Shown here piece after piece: positions 6,844 to 16,077 of a stretch of DNA of 64,000 nt. Made by a program: the position numbers and the translations under genes. The first letter of the stretch is position 1, and each line of letters starts with the position of its first letter. The DNA is from Ornatilinea apprima. Lineage in GTDB: Bacteria > Chloroflexota > Anaerolineae > Anaerolineales > Anaerolineaceae. The notes beneath the pieces are model-generated. The model did no database searches. It had not been told where the DNA came from and saw only the letters and a list, made by a program, of their open reading frames with translations. The DNA is taken from positions 1-64,000 of the forward strand of contig NZ_LGCL01000039.1 of assembly GCF_001306115.1 (NCBI RefSeq), read 5' to 3'.

Positions 6844-9094
6844 TTCTTTTTTCCTCCCAAAAAACTCTGAGGGCGACAAAGGCTAAGGCGGGCTGAGCCT
6901 GACCATTATTCTTGCCGTCGTTCCAGGTGATGATTAATTCTTCTCTGGCGCGGGTAATGCCAACGTAGAGCAAGCGCAGGCGTTCTGCCGCCAGTCCCAG
7001 GCGGGCTTCGCGGGTTGCCACGCCTTCTTCCAAATAAAGACCGGCGATATCATCGCTGAGCAAGGCTTTTAATTGGGCCAGGGTTTCTTCCTGCAGGTTG
7101 AGTTTGTTGCGGACGAACCATTTCTCACCGATATACTGGTCATATTCCGATGCAGATGGAAAATCGTAATTATTGACTGAGGTGAGATAAACGCGGTCCC
7201 ACTCCAGACCTTTGGCTTTGTGCATGGTAGCCACCACGACTTTGCCTTTGTGATGCGCGGGTTCAAAGCCGGTGTCTTCTTCGGAAAAACCAGCCAGGCG
7301 CGAGCGGTTCTGAGCCACGTTGTTCAATTCATCGATGAATTGCGCCATTTGCCAGCCAGGGAAGGCCTGACTGCGCTGTTCCAATAGAGCAGCCAATTTG
7401 TGCGCCAGGGCAAGATCGGCGGGTTGGGTGAACATCTCTTTCGAGATGGTTAACACCAACTGGTCAATGGGCAGCAGGGCGGCCGATTGCCAGCGGCGCA
7501 TCAATTGGCGAAAGACGAGGATCTGCTGGACAACAGGTTCCTCTTCGGGCTTGTTCTGGAGCTGCTGAAGGTAATCACGCTCTACTAATGGCCAGAGAAG
7601 GTCTTCGAGATTGGGGCACTTTTGAATGGTCTTTTCGACTCTTTTGACCAGGTCTTCGGAGGGCTGCTCATCTGAAGCGGCCAGGCAGGAATGAACAGCG
7701 CGGTAAGCGGCTATCAATTTGGGGTGAGAAATTGGATCCTGGATGGCTTGCAGGATGGCTGATAGCGTGGAGGCAGTTTCACGGGCAGAGCGGCTGCTTT
7801 TGAGCAGCTCAACATACTCAAGGCCATGCCGCTGGAGGTGTTCCACCAGCCTGCCGCCGCGCTCGTTGCGCGTTACCAGAACGGCGATGGTCTTTTCTTT
7901 GTGAGCGGGGTTTTCATCCAGCCAGCGGCGGATGGAACGCGCGATCATGTCCAATTCGGCGTCTGAATTGAGTTTGGCTGGGTACAGAACCACTTTATCC
8001 GGCCGGTCGGTTGGGTTTGGCTGCGGATCGCCGGGCGGGGTGGGCTCAATAACGGCGTGCTGCAGCGCCTCGCGCAAGCGCAGGTTGGTGTGGCTGGTGC
8101 GTGTCCATTGAACCAGATGGTTGGCCAGGGTCATGATGCTGAGGGTGGAGCGCCCGGAGTTGGGTAATGTGACCGCGATTACTCCCGGCTCGCGCAGAAA
8201 GTTCATCAGAAAAGTTGGGCTGGCGGTGGTGAAGGTCTCAAAAATGGCCTGATTGGGGTCTCCCACGCGCACCCAGTTGCCTTCTTTGCCCACCAGCAGG
8301 CGCAAGATCTGTTCTTGCAAGTAGCTGCTGTCTTGGGCTTCGTCTTCCAGAATATAAGGCCAGCGCTGGTGCAGGCGCTGAAGGTAATCGGGGTCCATCT
8401 GCAGTGCCAGGAGCGCCATGCGGATCAGATCGTCAAAATCCACCGCGGAGCGGAAGGTGAGGCCCTGCTGGTAGGATTCATAAATATCGGCGCCCATCAG
8501 AAGCAGGGGAGAGACATCGGGGATGGCCATAATCTTTTCGCGGATCACAGCCGGAGTGGCTTGCATGTCTTTTGCCTGGCGGATAAAGGCGCTGCCGATG
8601 TCGGTCACCAGTGAGAGCCAGTCTTTTTGCAAGTTGCGTTGCTGGTTGTTCACCGCTTCAAAATTTTTATACTGGTCGATCCATTCCGGGTGAGCGCGTA
8701 GCCAGCGGTTGGCTGAGTCTTCCAAAATGCGATGGGTTTCACTCTCGTCCAATATTTGAAACTGGTTTTCCAGATTCACCAAATCGGGGCGCTCGCGGAC
8801 GATGTCGTGGGCCAGACCGTGAAGTGTGCGCACGCGGTATCCCATGCCGGGCATCAAATTCTCGGCCTGGATAAATCCGCGAATGCGGGCGGAGAAGTTA
8901 TCCACGGCGGAATTGACCAGGGTTACGATCAGCACTTCCTGGTCTTCTTTAACATAATTTTCGGCGATAAGACGGGAAGCCAGATAGGAAAGCACCTGGG
9001 TTTTTCCGCTGCCCGGCACGGCGGCTACGCCCATGCGGCCCGACCGGAAACGCAGAACCTGTTGTTGCGCAGGACGGGGTTTGAACTCAGTCAT
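6827..9094 (-). CDS. UvrD/Rep-type superfamily 1A DNA helicase (AddA-like motor)
   Basis: ATP-dependent 3'-5' DNA helicase, 755 aa. All motor motifs look intact: a Q-like region (RPAQQQVLRF), Walker A VPGSGKT (26-32), motif II DEAQD in the middle, motif V region (ATMHKAKGLEWDRVYL) and motif VI LLYVGITRAREELIIT near the C-terminus. It lacks the C-terminal nuclease domain of AddA/RecB; a separate nuclease is encoded by the next gene. Its start overlaps the preceding gene by 8 bases (ATGACTGA). It is likely the active motor of an AddAB-like end-processing complex, though a general UvrD/PcrA-like role cannot be excluded. Confidence 0.92.
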   Translation of the reverse strand: MTEFKPRPAQQQVLRFRSGRMGVAAVPGSGKTQVLSYLASRLIAENYVKEDQEVLIVTLVNSAVDNFSARIRGFIQAENLMPGMGYRVRTLHGLAHDIVRERPDLVNLENQFQILDESETHRILEDSANRWLRAHPEWIDQYKNFEAVNNQQRNLQKDWLSLVTDIGSAFIRQAKDMQATPAVIREKIMAIPDVSPLLLMGADIYESYQQGLTFRSAVDFDDLIRMALLALQMDPDYLQRLHQRWPYILEDEAQDSSYLQEQILRLLVGKEGNWVRVGDPNQAIFETFTTASPTFLMNFLREPGVIAVTLPNSGRSTLSIMTLANHLVQWTRTSHTNLRLREALQHAVIEPTPPGDPQPNPTDRPDKVVLYPAKLNSDAELDMIARSIRRWLDENPAHKEKTIAVLVTRNERGGRLVEHLQRHGLEYVELLKSSRSARETASTLSAILQAIQDPISHPKLIAAYRAVHSCLAASDEQPSEDLVKRVEKTIQKCPNLEDLLWPLVERDYLQQLQNKPEEEPVVQQILVFRQLMRRWQSAALLPIDQLVLTISKEMFTQPADLALAHKLAALLEQRSQAFPGWQMAQFIDELNNVAQNRSRLAGFSEEDTGFEPAHHKGKVVVATMHKAKGLEWDRVYLTSVNNYDFPSASEYDQYIGEKWFVRNKLNLQEETLAQLKALLSDDIAGLYLEEGVATREARLGLAAERLRLLYVGITRAREELIITWNDGKNNGQAQPALAFVALRVFWEEKRNAASS

Positions 9095-11207
9095 GTTCGG
9101 CCCCCTTTAAGCTGTTCAGACGGCGCACCAGGGATTGGGCGGCCTGCATCAGCGGGCCTTTCTGCTCCTGACCGCTTTCATCAATTTCAACGGATGTCAT
9201 GATCACTTTCTCGGAACAGCGGCGGATCAGGCCGCGAACCAGGCGTTCCAGCGCCTTTTGATTGGTATTCCAATCGTCGGCGTCTGTCCAGGGCTGGTTG
9301 GACGGCCATTCCCGGCTGAGAATGTACGGATGAGTGAGCGGCTGGTCAATACGCTCCCACCAGTTGCGGCTGCCGATATTCAACCAGAACTGAACGCGCA
9401 CCGGGTGGTTGGTCATCAGAAACGTGTAGGCTGGCATGATGAGGACGGCGTCATCACTGGCCGGCTGGTAGGGTTGGAGATATTGGGCGGCAAAGACTCC
9501 CTGGTTGACCATGTTGAGGTAATCGAAGCCGGTGTTGAGCGGAAAATCCTGCGCTTCAGGCACCCCGCGGCGGAATTTCTGCACCGATTCGACCAGCCGG
9601 TAGGCCACGGAAGCGGCTTCCATGTTGTTATGAAAAGCATAGCCGGGTTGGGAGAGCACTTCGCCAAAGAAGCGGCTCAAAAAGACATCGAGGGCGACGG
9701 GTTCGCCGGCACGGTAGGCTTGCAGCCAGGCGCGCAGGGCTTCGTAGCGTTGGCCTTGAAGGTGAGTAATGCGGTCTTGTATGGGAGGTTTAATCTGGTA
9801 GAAAGACCCCAATTCGCCATCCGCGCGGTTGGGAGAATAGACAATTTGGCCGAGCAGGTGGGCGCGCAGCCAATCCAGCCCGTCGAGAGTTTGAATGAGA
9901 GCTGATCGAAACTCTTCGGGATCGGGCTTCATCTGCCAGGCAGGGTGGGCGATTTGCGCCCAGGTGAGCAGGCAGCGGGCGGCCGGTTCCTCGCGCAGGC
10001 TGCGTGAAGGGCGGTGCGAACGGCTGGCGATATTATGTTCTTGTAGACGGTTTACCAGCGAGAAACGAAGGGAATCACTTAAAAATGGCGAGAGAACCGC
10101 AATCTGGCCGGGGGGAACAGCCTGGTCTTTGACCAAACTGGCAATTTGTTCAGCAACCTGATCGATCATCTGTGGAAAAAAGTGGTGGTACGAAAATTCG
10201 ACGGCTGTTTCCGATTGGGGATCAGGAGATTGGGATTCGCGCAGAACACAGGCGGCCAGATCGGATTGCAGACTTTCGGTGGCGGGGCTGGTTACCAAGG
10301 ATTGGGCGCACTCGATCTGCTGGGCGCACATTCTGGCAAGAGAATGGCTGGTGAGGGTGTCCGCGCCGAGAAAGAGCCGGTATCCGCCCTGCTGGTCGTA
10401 GAGGAGCAGGGCTGAATCCAGTTCGGGCAGCCATTGGGCGACGATGTCGTGCGTGATGGGCACATCTTCTTCCACGTTGTCAAAGATCAAATGCCGGTAA
10501 CGCTGGTTAAGATAGCCGCGCACAGCCGGTTCGCCCCATAAAAAGCGATGGAATACCTCGTATTGGAGGGAAAAATCGAGGAGATGATGCGCCAGACAGT
10601 ATTTTCGAAACTGCTGCGCGCATTCCTGCGCCTGGTCGAAAAGCGTATGTTTGGCAGGGTCGTTGGGGTAAGCGGACTTGAGCCGGGCGCTGGTTTGCTG
10701 GTAATCAAAGCCGACCACAGCGGCCTTGTTGAGGTTGTCCAAAATCTGCGAGAGCAGGCGGTTTTTGTTGATCACCGCGCTCTGGAAGTAGCCCTTTTCG
10801 ATCAAGGGGAAAACGATCCGCGCAAGGTAATACTGGGCGGTTTCAAGGGTTAAAAAGGTGGGTGGGCGCAAGGGCTGCTGAAAACCAGCCCGCTCAGCAA
10901 CCAGCGGCCAAAAGAGTTGTACCATGCGCTGCCCCAGACCGCCCAGGGTGACAACATCCGGTTCTGCCCCCGGCATAAACTCGACCTGCCGGTAGGCGTT
11001 GGTGTAATGCAGCCCGAGGGTGCGCTGGGGAACCAGCACCAGGATCGATTCGGCGGGAATGCCGGATGCGATCATAGTCAAAGAGCGTTGCACAGCAGCT
11101 GTTGTTTTGCCGCAGCCAGGCGGGCCTTCCACAAAGATTTTGCTCTGGAGCGGCGCCTGGTTAATTTCAATTTGCTGAGCGGTAAAGTAAAGGTCTTGGT
11201 TGGACAT
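9087..11207 (-). CDS. AddB-like superfamily 1 protein with an altered Walker B motif
   Basis: 706 aa. Walker A is intact (EGPPGCGKTTAAV, about 27-39) and an early VLVPQRTLGLHY matches motif Ia. The motif II region reads LIFDNVEEDVP (about 240-250), where the usual DE pair is DN, so the catalytic glutamate appears to be missing. The usual motif VI (GLTRA) is also not recognisable, only LVRGLIRRCSEKVIMTS. The layout recalls AddB or AdnA, the non-translocating or structural partner of an SF1 pair. No nuclease domain is present at the C-terminus. It is the first gene of the repair operon, with start ATG 11207 behind GGGGAAAA. Function as half of an AddAB-like heterodimer is inference from motif pattern and context. 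Confidence 0.75.
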   Translation of the reverse strand: MSNQDLYFTAQQIEINQAPLQSKIFVEGPPGCGKTTAAVQRSLTMIASGIPAESILVLVPQRTLGLHYTNAYRQVEFMPGAEPDVVTLGGLGQRMVQLFWPLVAERAGFQQPLRPPTFLTLETAQYYLARIVFPLIEKGYFQSAVINKNRLLSQILDNLNKAAVVGFDYQQTSARLKSAYPNDPAKHTLFDQAQECAQQFRKYCLAHHLLDFSLQYEVFHRFLWGEPAVRGYLNQRYRHLIFDNVEEDVPITHDIVAQWLPELDSALLLYDQQGGYRLFLGADTLTSHSLARMCAQQIECAQSLVTSPATESLQSDLAACVLRESQSPDPQSETAVEFSYHHFFPQMIDQVAEQIASLVKDQAVPPGQIAVLSPFLSDSLRFSLVNRLQEHNIASRSHRPSRSLREEPAARCLLTWAQIAHPAWQMKPDPEEFRSALIQTLDGLDWLRAHLLGQIVYSPNRADGELGSFYQIKPPIQDRITHLQGQRYEALRAWLQAYRAGEPVALDVFLSRFFGEVLSQPGYAFHNNMEAASVAYRLVESVQKFRRGVPEAQDFPLNTGFDYLNMVNQGVFAAQYLQPYQPASDDAVLIMPAYTFLMTNHPVRVQFWLNIGSRNWWERIDQPLTHPYILSREWPSNQPWTDADDWNTNQKALERLVRGLIRRCSEKVIMTSVEIDESGQEQKGPLMQAAQSLVRRLNSLKGAEHD

Positions 11208-11264
11208 GGTTTTTCCCCGCCGGTGTGGCTGCATTTATTGTAGCGTAAGTGGCGTTGAAAAACC

Positions 11265-11288
11265 AGATCATTCAAGAACAAATGATCT
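11265..11288 (-). terminator. Terminator overlapping the msrQ stop codon
   Basis: AGATCATT / AATGATCT with an 8-base loop, followed on the minus strand by GGTTTTTC. The 5' arm begins within the TAG stop codon of msrQ (11287-11289). Confidence 0.7.
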
Positions 11289-11949
11289 ATTTGCTTGCCG
11301 GCCTGGCCAGCCGCTGGCTGATTTGCCGCAGCCAGGGCGGTTTGTGGGTGGTGATCCACCTTTTGATCAGGGGCACGCGCAGCAGGAGTAAGCCAAATAG
11401 AACGGCGCCATAGAAATAGGGGCCAGGCGTTCCGGCTTTAGCGGCCCACAGGTAGTGGAGGATGACCAGTACTGCGCCAGGGTAGGCGAGTTGATGAAGA
11501 CGCTGCCAGATTTTGCCCAGCAAGCGCATGGATTGCTGCGTGGACGTTATGGCCAGAGCAATCAGGATCAGAAAGGCAAGCGTGCCGGCGATCAGATAGC
11601 GTTTGGAAACCAGCAGGTCGAATATCTGGGGCAGATCCAAACGGTAATCCAGGACTGAAAAGGTAAGAAAATGCAGAACGGCGTAGAAAAAGGCGTATAA
11701 GCCCAATGCACGGCGAACTTTTAACGCAGGGTTGAAGCCCAGCAGTGTGACCGCCGGGGTACAGGCCAGGGAGAGCAGGAACCAGATCAGCGCGATGCGC
11801 CCAGTTTGCTGGGTAACAGTTTGAATGGGGTTCACCTTGATGGGATCAAACTTGTATGTGAGAAAGATCCAGACCAGAGGCAGCCATGAGGCGGCATGGA
11901 CCAGGACCTGAATGCCTGAGAAGCGATGGCGCCCAATACTTAGAACCAT
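11287..11949 (-). CDS. msrQ: Heme-binding membrane subunit of the methionine sulfoxide reductase MsrPQ
   Basis: Integral membrane protein of 220 aa with about six hydrophobic helices, of the ferric-reductase-like (YedZ) family. The conserved pattern includes [17 protein letters not shown], the [17 protein letters not shown] segment with a likely heme-ligand histidine, and [20 protein letters not shown] with two more histidines. MsrQ passes electrons from the quinone pool or a flavin source to the molybdenum protein MsrP, which repairs oxidised methionines outside the membrane. The ATG overlaps the msrP stop codon (about 10 bases shared), so the two are translationally coupled. Confidence 0.92.
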   Translation of the reverse strand: MVLSIGRHRFSGIQVLVHAASWLPLVWIFLTYKFDPIKVNPIQTVTQQTGRIALIWFLLSLACTPAVTLLGFNPALKVRRALGLYAFFYAVLHFLTFSVLDYRLDLPQIFDLLVSKRYLIAGTLAFLILIALAITSTQQSMRLLGKIWQRLHQLAYPGAVLVILHYLWAAKAGTPGPYFYGAVLFGLLLLRVPLIKRWITTHKPPWLRQISQRLARPASK

Positions 11950-12887
11950 CTGCTGAGATCCATATCGTTATAGAGCTGCGCGACTTCTTCTGCATACCCG
12001 TTGAAAAGCAGGGTTTCACGGCGGCCGGATTCACCGATCACGCGTTCAGATGCTTGAGACCAGCGCGGATGGTCCACATTGGGGTTGACGTTGGCGTAAA
12101 ACCCGTATTCATTGGGCGCGGCCGCCATCCACAGCGATGTGGGCATCTCTTTGACCAGGTCAATTTTGACGATAGATTTGATGCTTTTGAAACCATACTT
12201 CCAAGGGACCACCAGGCGAATCGGCGCGCCATTTTGGGGATATAGGCGTTTTCCGTACAAGCCCGTGGAGAGGATCGTGAGGTCGTGCATGGCTTCGTCC
12301 AGGCGCAGGCCTTCGATATAAGGCCATTCAAAATAGAGGCTGTTTTGCCCGGGCATTTGTTTGGGATCGTACAGGGTTTCAAAGCGCACATAGCGGGCAT
12401 CTGAGGTCGGCTCCACTTCTTTAAGCAGTTTATGAAGGGGAAAACCCAGCCAGGGGATGACCATTGACCAGGCTTCGACACAGCGCATACGGTAGATGCG
12501 CTCTTCTTCGCCCAAGCGGAGCAGATCATCTACATCATAGGTTTTTGGTTTGTTGACCAATCCACCAACCTGAATGGTCCACGGGGCGGTGACAAAATCT
12601 TTGGATAGAGGAGCAACTGAGGATTTATCCATGGAAAATTCGTAGAAGTTGTTGTAGTTGGTGATGGCATCGAATGAGGTGAGAGGATAGCCCAGCTCAT
12701 CGGTGCTTGCAGAAGCTGAAACGCCCTCACTGGTTGGCAATGCGGTGGCTGATGGGGATGAGCCGGGTTTCATGCCGCAGGCAGCCAGCAGGCCGGCTCC
12801 TGCAACCAGGGCGGCGGATTTTATGAACTGACGGCGGGATAGATATAGATGCTCTGGCGTGATCTCGGAGGGATTAATTTTCTTCAT
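11940..12887 (-). CDS. msrP: Periplasm-type methionine sulfoxide reductase, molybdopterin subunit
   Basis: Molybdopterin oxidoreductase of 315 aa. The N-terminus has a twin-arginine signal (SRRQFIKSA, residues 17-25) and ends in LLAAC-G with Cys37, so it may be exported by Tat and then lipidated. The catalytic domain contains the family motif [20 protein letters not shown], with C136 as the predicted Mo ligand, plus [17 protein letters not shown]. The reaction is reduction of methionine sulfoxide in exported proteins. ATG 12887 is preferred over GTG 12890 because AGGAG is spaced six bases from it. The lipobox fits a single-membrane cell that must tether the enzyme outside the membrane. Confidence 0.93.
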   Translation of the reverse strand: MKKINPSEITPEHLYLSRRQFIKSAALVAGAGLLAACGMKPGSSPSATALPTSEGVSASASTDELGYPLTSFDAITNYNNFYEFSMDKSSVAPLSKDFVTAPWTIQVGGLVNKPKTYDVDDLLRLGEEERIYRMRCVEAWSMVIPWLGFPLHKLLKEVEPTSDARYVRFETLYDPKQMPGQNSLYFEWPYIEGLRLDEAMHDLTILSTGLYGKRLYPQNGAPIRLVVPWKYGFKSIKSIVKIDLVKEMPTSLWMAAAPNEYGFYANVNPNVDHPRWSQASERVIGESGRRETLLFNGYAEEVAQLYNDMDLSRWF

Positions 12888-12975
12888 CACCTTCTCCTGT
12901 TGTAGATCGAATTCACCTTCCTTAGTTAATAATAATAAATAAGGTAAAAATAGGATTAATATTTGTATAAAGATA

Positions 12976-13000
12976 AGCGCCCGATTGTTCTTTGGGCGCT
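12976..13000 (-). terminator. Terminator after the DEDDh exonuclease gene
   Basis: AGCGCCC / GGGCGCT hairpin 12 bases beyond the stop codon, followed on the minus strand by TTATCTTTATAC. Confidence 0.6.
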
Positions 13001-13011
13001 GAAAGGGGGGG

Positions 13012-13590
13012 TTATGTCATGGGTGTGGCGGCGATATAGTCCAGCAGGGCGCGGGTGAGTAGGGTGTCGTCTGCGGCACGGTGAGAGTTGGGCAGCGGGA
13101 TGCCCGCGGCTCGCCCGGCTTCTTCCAGGCGGAAGTAGCGGTACCCGCGGCGGCGGGGATCCCATTCGCCCCGAAACTGGGCGTACAGTTTCATGACACA
13201 GAAAGTGTTGAAGTTTTCTTTCCAGGGCGTGTACTGCTCGTGGGTCTGGCGGATCATACGCATGTCAAATTCTTCGTTGTAGAACGCCAGCAGTCGGCCG
13301 TGCAGCAGCGGGCGCAGGTCCTGCCATAGAACCGGCCAGGAACGCGCACCCGCGACCATCTCATTGGTGATATGGTGCACCTGCATGGCATCGAAGGGAA
13401 TGGAGCGCAATGGACGGATCAGCTCATCCATCAATATCGCGCCATCGTGGTCTATCACGGCAATTTCAATAATTTCGGCCTGCCGGTCCAGGCCGGTGGT
13501 CTCGGTGTCAATATAGACCGGTTTGATTTGCTGAACTTTGCGCGCCATTAAGATGGCCTGCTGCCGGGGAGATAAACTGGATGGCTGCAT
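13012..13590 (-). CDS. DEDDh 3'-5' exonuclease (DnaQ-like)
   Basis: Small exonuclease of 192 aa. The DEDDh residues are visible in [10 protein letters not shown] (ExoI: D and E), in [12 protein letters not shown] (ExoII: D), and in [16 protein letters not shown] (ExoIII: H and D five residues on). Such stand-alone proteins act as proofreading-type or RNA/DNA-trimming exonucleases; the substrate is not predictable. The gene follows a lipoprotein gene with 14 bases between and is likely co-transcribed with it, although their functions appear unrelated. GGAG lies upstream of the ATG. Confidence 0.88.
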   Translation of the reverse strand: MQPSSLSPRQQAILMARKVQQIKPVYIDTETTGLDRQAEIIEIAVIDHDGAILMDELIRPLRSIPFDAMQVHHITNEMVAGARSWPVLWQDLRPLLHGRLLAFYNEEFDMRMIRQTHEQYTPWKENFNTFCVMKLYAQFRGEWDPRRRGYRYFRLEEAGRAAGIPLPNSHRAADDTLLTRALLDYIAATPMT

Positions 13591-13604
13591 GGAAAGCTCC
13601 GGTT

Positions 13605-14456
13605 TTAGCGTAAATCCCAGTAGACAATTTCATCCAAAGCGTAGCTGAAGCCGCCGCTGAAGGCCGAAATGAAAGGCCCAATGTGCCCGCCGTCTGAAAT
13701 GCCAGAATCGGTTACCGTTTCCAGCAGTTTTCCATTGGCATAGAGCGAAATATTTTTCCCATCCGCAAGGATGCCTAGACGGTTGGTTTGATTGGAACCG
13801 CTCAGGATCAGATCGGATTGGGTGGCTGAAATGATGGTGGATGTTCCAGATGACGTCCAGCGCGAAAGCATATATTTGCCGTCACAAGTGAAGCCGGCGT
13901 AATAACCATATCCGCTGGTGTAGTCGGCGGCGCGGAAGACCAGGCCGTACGTGTCTCCGCCGGAACAGGTGTTGGTGCGGAAAATTCCTTCCAGGTACAT
14001 GTTTTGCGGCTTGGGATTGCTCAAGCGCCATCCCCGAAAACCATTCGAACTGTTGCTGGAGACTGACATAACACCATTGGAGACTTCAAAGCGCGTGTTG
14101 CCGTCGTCGTAGGCTTCTTCGAGACCAAAGCTTTTTCCGTCATCCATGTTACGCTGCCAGGTGGGTGTACCCCGGTCTTGGCGCGGATCACCAGCGGGTA
14201 AAGTGGCCGTAAGTGTGGGGGTGGCAGACGCCTGGGGTGCGATGGTCGCCGTTGGTTCGGTGGGTTGGCTGGTGGCCATTTGAATGGTTGGTATGGTTGG
14301 CGTTGCGATCAACAGTTCAACCGGCTGAGCGGTGAGGGTCAGGGCGACTGAGGTGGCTATCTGATCGGCATCCGGGGCGGCCTGGCGGGTGGGTAAATTA
14401 CAGCCGGCCAGCAGAAAAACACAAAGTGTTATGGATAAACCAAAAGTTTTGCGCAT
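13605..14456 (-). CDS. Lipoprotein with Thr/Pro-rich stalk and a concanavalin-like domain
   Basis: 283 aa. A signal peptide ends in the lipobox LLAGC-N (Cys19), followed by a Thr/Pro/Ala/Gln-rich stalk up to about residue 92 and then a beta-rich domain of about 180 residues. That domain contains FRGWRLSNPKPQNMYLEG, YGLVFRAADYTSGYGYYAGF, GKNISLYANGKLLETVTD and ALDEIVYWDLR at the end, a pattern of LamG/concanavalin-type jelly rolls that bind glycans or coat surfaces. It probably sits outside the membrane. I cannot name a ligand. A minus-strand TATAAT lies at 14494-14499. Confidence 0.72.
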   Translation of the reverse strand: MRKTFGLSITLCVFLLAGCNLPTRQAAPDADQIATSVALTLTAQPVELLIATPTIPTIQMATSQPTEPTATIAPQASATPTLTATLPAGDPRQDRGTPTWQRNMDDGKSFGLEEAYDDGNTRFEVSNGVMSVSSNSSNGFRGWRLSNPKPQNMYLEGIFRTNTCSGGDTYGLVFRAADYTSGYGYYAGFTCDGKYMLSRWTSSGTSTIISATQSDLILSGSNQTNRLGILADGKNISLYANGKLLETVTDSGISDGGHIGPFISAFSGGFSYALDEIVYWDLR

Positions 14457-14493
14457 AGCAATTCCTGTGATTGAACATGAGAGATTATGTCTA

Positions 14494-14499
14494 ATTATA
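14494..14499 (-). promoter_or_regulatory. -10 element for the lipoprotein gene
   Basis: TATAAT on the minus strand, 37 bases before the lipoprotein ATG. I see no good -35 box, only TTTTCT at 16 bases. Confidence 0.4.
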
Positions 14500-14569
14500 T
14501 CCTTTTTTGGGGCATAGAAAACCTTGATTGAAAGGCACGCGCTGAACCGTTCAGCTTTTTAATGTATTG

Positions 14570-14575
14570 TATAAT
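14570..14575 (+). promoter_or_regulatory. -10 element very close to the baseplate-J-like start
   Basis: TATAAT ends 14 bases before the ATG at 14590, so a transcript starting at the normal distance would have a leader of only about 7 bases. No Shine-Dalgarno sequence is present before this ATG. Confidence 0.5.
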
Positions 14576-14589
14576 TTCATCAAACCGCT

Positions 14590-16077
14590 ATGAAGACACA
14601 TGTGATTCAACTGGAGAGACACGACGATTACCTGTCCGCGAAAGATAAAATTTCGTGGAGCAAGGCACAGCGGGTATTGCTGGTGTGGCCAGAACGGGGG
14701 CGCCCGAAAATCTTCGCCCTGGACTTAAAACTATTGGATCGTTATGCCGCCTCGTCTGGCGCGCGGCTGGCATTGGTTACTCAAAACATCGCAATCACAG
14801 AAGAGGCGTATCACCAGGGAATACCAGTATTTGAAACCATTGAGCAAGCCCGAAAAAACTCCTGGCGCGTGCCGCGCGAATGGCGCAAAAGCCGCGTCGC
14901 AGGGGCTGAGAAGCGGACAGATTTTAAGCAGCTCGTCGCCCAGCACGCAGACCGCAAGGCGTCTGCGCGGCTGCCCAAATGGGTAGAAATGGCAGCCTTT
15001 GTTTTGGGCCTTTTTGCTGTGTTTGGCCTGTTTTTGTTTTTCGCGCCTGGTGCAACCATCCACATCGACAGCGCGGAAGAGTTACAAACATTGGAAATGC
15101 CCATGTGGGCCAGCCCGGAGATAAAGGCAGCCAACTTGGCGGGGGGCATTCCTGCCAACCCGCGGACGATTATGGTTGAGGGCGAAGACAGCATTGAGAC
15201 CAGCGGTGTTTCACTTGTGCCTACGCAGTTTGCCAAGGGTAAAGTCTTGTTTTCCAATCTCACTGAAGACGATCTGCTGATTCCCCGCGGAACGGTTGTC
15301 TTATCAGGCGGCGACCCCGCTCTACGTTATCAGACGTTGCAAGCGGTTGCCCTGGGCGGTAAGAACTCGGTCGAAGTGGAGGTGGAAGCGCTGCAGGGCG
15401 GTTCTGCCAGCAATGTGGCAGCGGGAGAAATTCGCGGCATTGAAGGAGTGGTTGGGCTGTCTGCCAGTGTGGAAAATCTGGAAGCGATTCAAGGCGGCAG
15501 TGAGGCCGAAGGAAAAAGCGCAGCGGCTGCCGATTTTGACCGGCTGCGCGCCCGGCTGATTGAAGAACTGCGGCAGCAGGCTCTGCGACAGTTTCAAACA
15601 CAAGCCGGGATCGGAGAATTGACCATCCCCGAGAGCCTGTCTGTGGGTGATATTATCGATGAAGCATTTTCGGTAGAAGAAGGACAGCCGGCCGACCAAT
15701 TGACGCTAGCCTTAAAAATGGAATTCTCGTTGTGGGTGATCTCTGAGGCGGACATGAAGATCGCGGCCAACTCCGCGATGGACGCCACGCTTCCGGCTGG
15801 TTATCAAGCTCTGGAAGACAGCCTGCTGGTCAGTATGGTTAATACGCCGCGAATGCAGAACCAGCGCGCAGTGTGGGCTGTGCGGGCAGAACGCAGCCTG
15901 AAGCCGCGTATTGATCCTGGAGACGTTTACCACGCCGCGTTAGGAAAACCGGCGCAGGAAGCCGTTCAACGGCTGGCAGACCTGCCTGGTGTGGAAGCGG
16001 TTAACGTTCAAACAAAACCAGGCTGGTGGCCGGTGATATCTTATCTGCCTCAGCGGATTTCTATTGAGGTGAAATGA
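14590..16077 (+). CDS. Baseplate J-like membrane protein
   Basis: 495 aa. The first ~130 residues are soluble and resemble a small alpha/beta domain (RVLLVWPERGRPKIFALDLKLL, RLALVTQNIAITEEAY). A single transmembrane segment follows (about 136-156, AAFVLGLFAVFGLFLFFAP), then a long outer part whose beta-rich regions (GKVLFSNLTEDDLLIPRGTVV, VEVEVEALQGGSASNVAAGEI) look like the baseplate J/gp47 fold seen in phage tails and contractile injection systems. No other tail genes are nearby. Its last bases overlap the ruvX start (ATGA), and ruvX overlaps mltG, so it is tied to envelope genes. Role in cell-envelope processes is inference; nothing here fixes its function. Confidence 0.6.
   Translation: MKTHVIQLERHDDYLSAKDKISWSKAQRVLLVWPERGRPKIFALDLKLLDRYAASSGARLALVTQNIAITEEAYHQGIPVFETIEQARKNSWRVPREWRKSRVAGAEKRTDFKQLVAQHADRKASARLPKWVEMAAFVLGLFAVFGLFLFFAPGATIHIDSAEELQTLEMPMWASPEIKAANLAGGIPANPRTIMVEGEDSIETSGVSLVPTQFAKGKVLFSNLTEDDLLIPRGTVVLSGGDPALRYQTLQAVALGGKNSVEVEVEALQGGSASNVAAGEIRGIEGVVGLSASVENLEAIQGGSEAEGKSAAAADFDRLRARLIEELRQQALRQFQTQAGIGELTIPESLSVGDIIDEAFSVEEGQPADQLTLALKMEFSLWVISEADMKIAANSAMDATLPAGYQALEDSLLVSMVNTPRMQNQRAVWAVRAERSLKPRIDPGDVYHAALGKPAQEAVQRLADLPGVEAVNVQTKPGWWPVISYLPQRISIEVK

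Noticed and set aside
6277..6870. 197-residue open frame on the plus strand
   Set aside because: Antisense to the Fe-S nuclease, which has catalytic motifs and RBS.
14590..16077. Prophage remnant because of the baseplate-J resemblance
   Set aside because: No other phage genes, no integrase or att repeats, and tight overlap with ruvX and mltG argues for a resident chromosomal gene.
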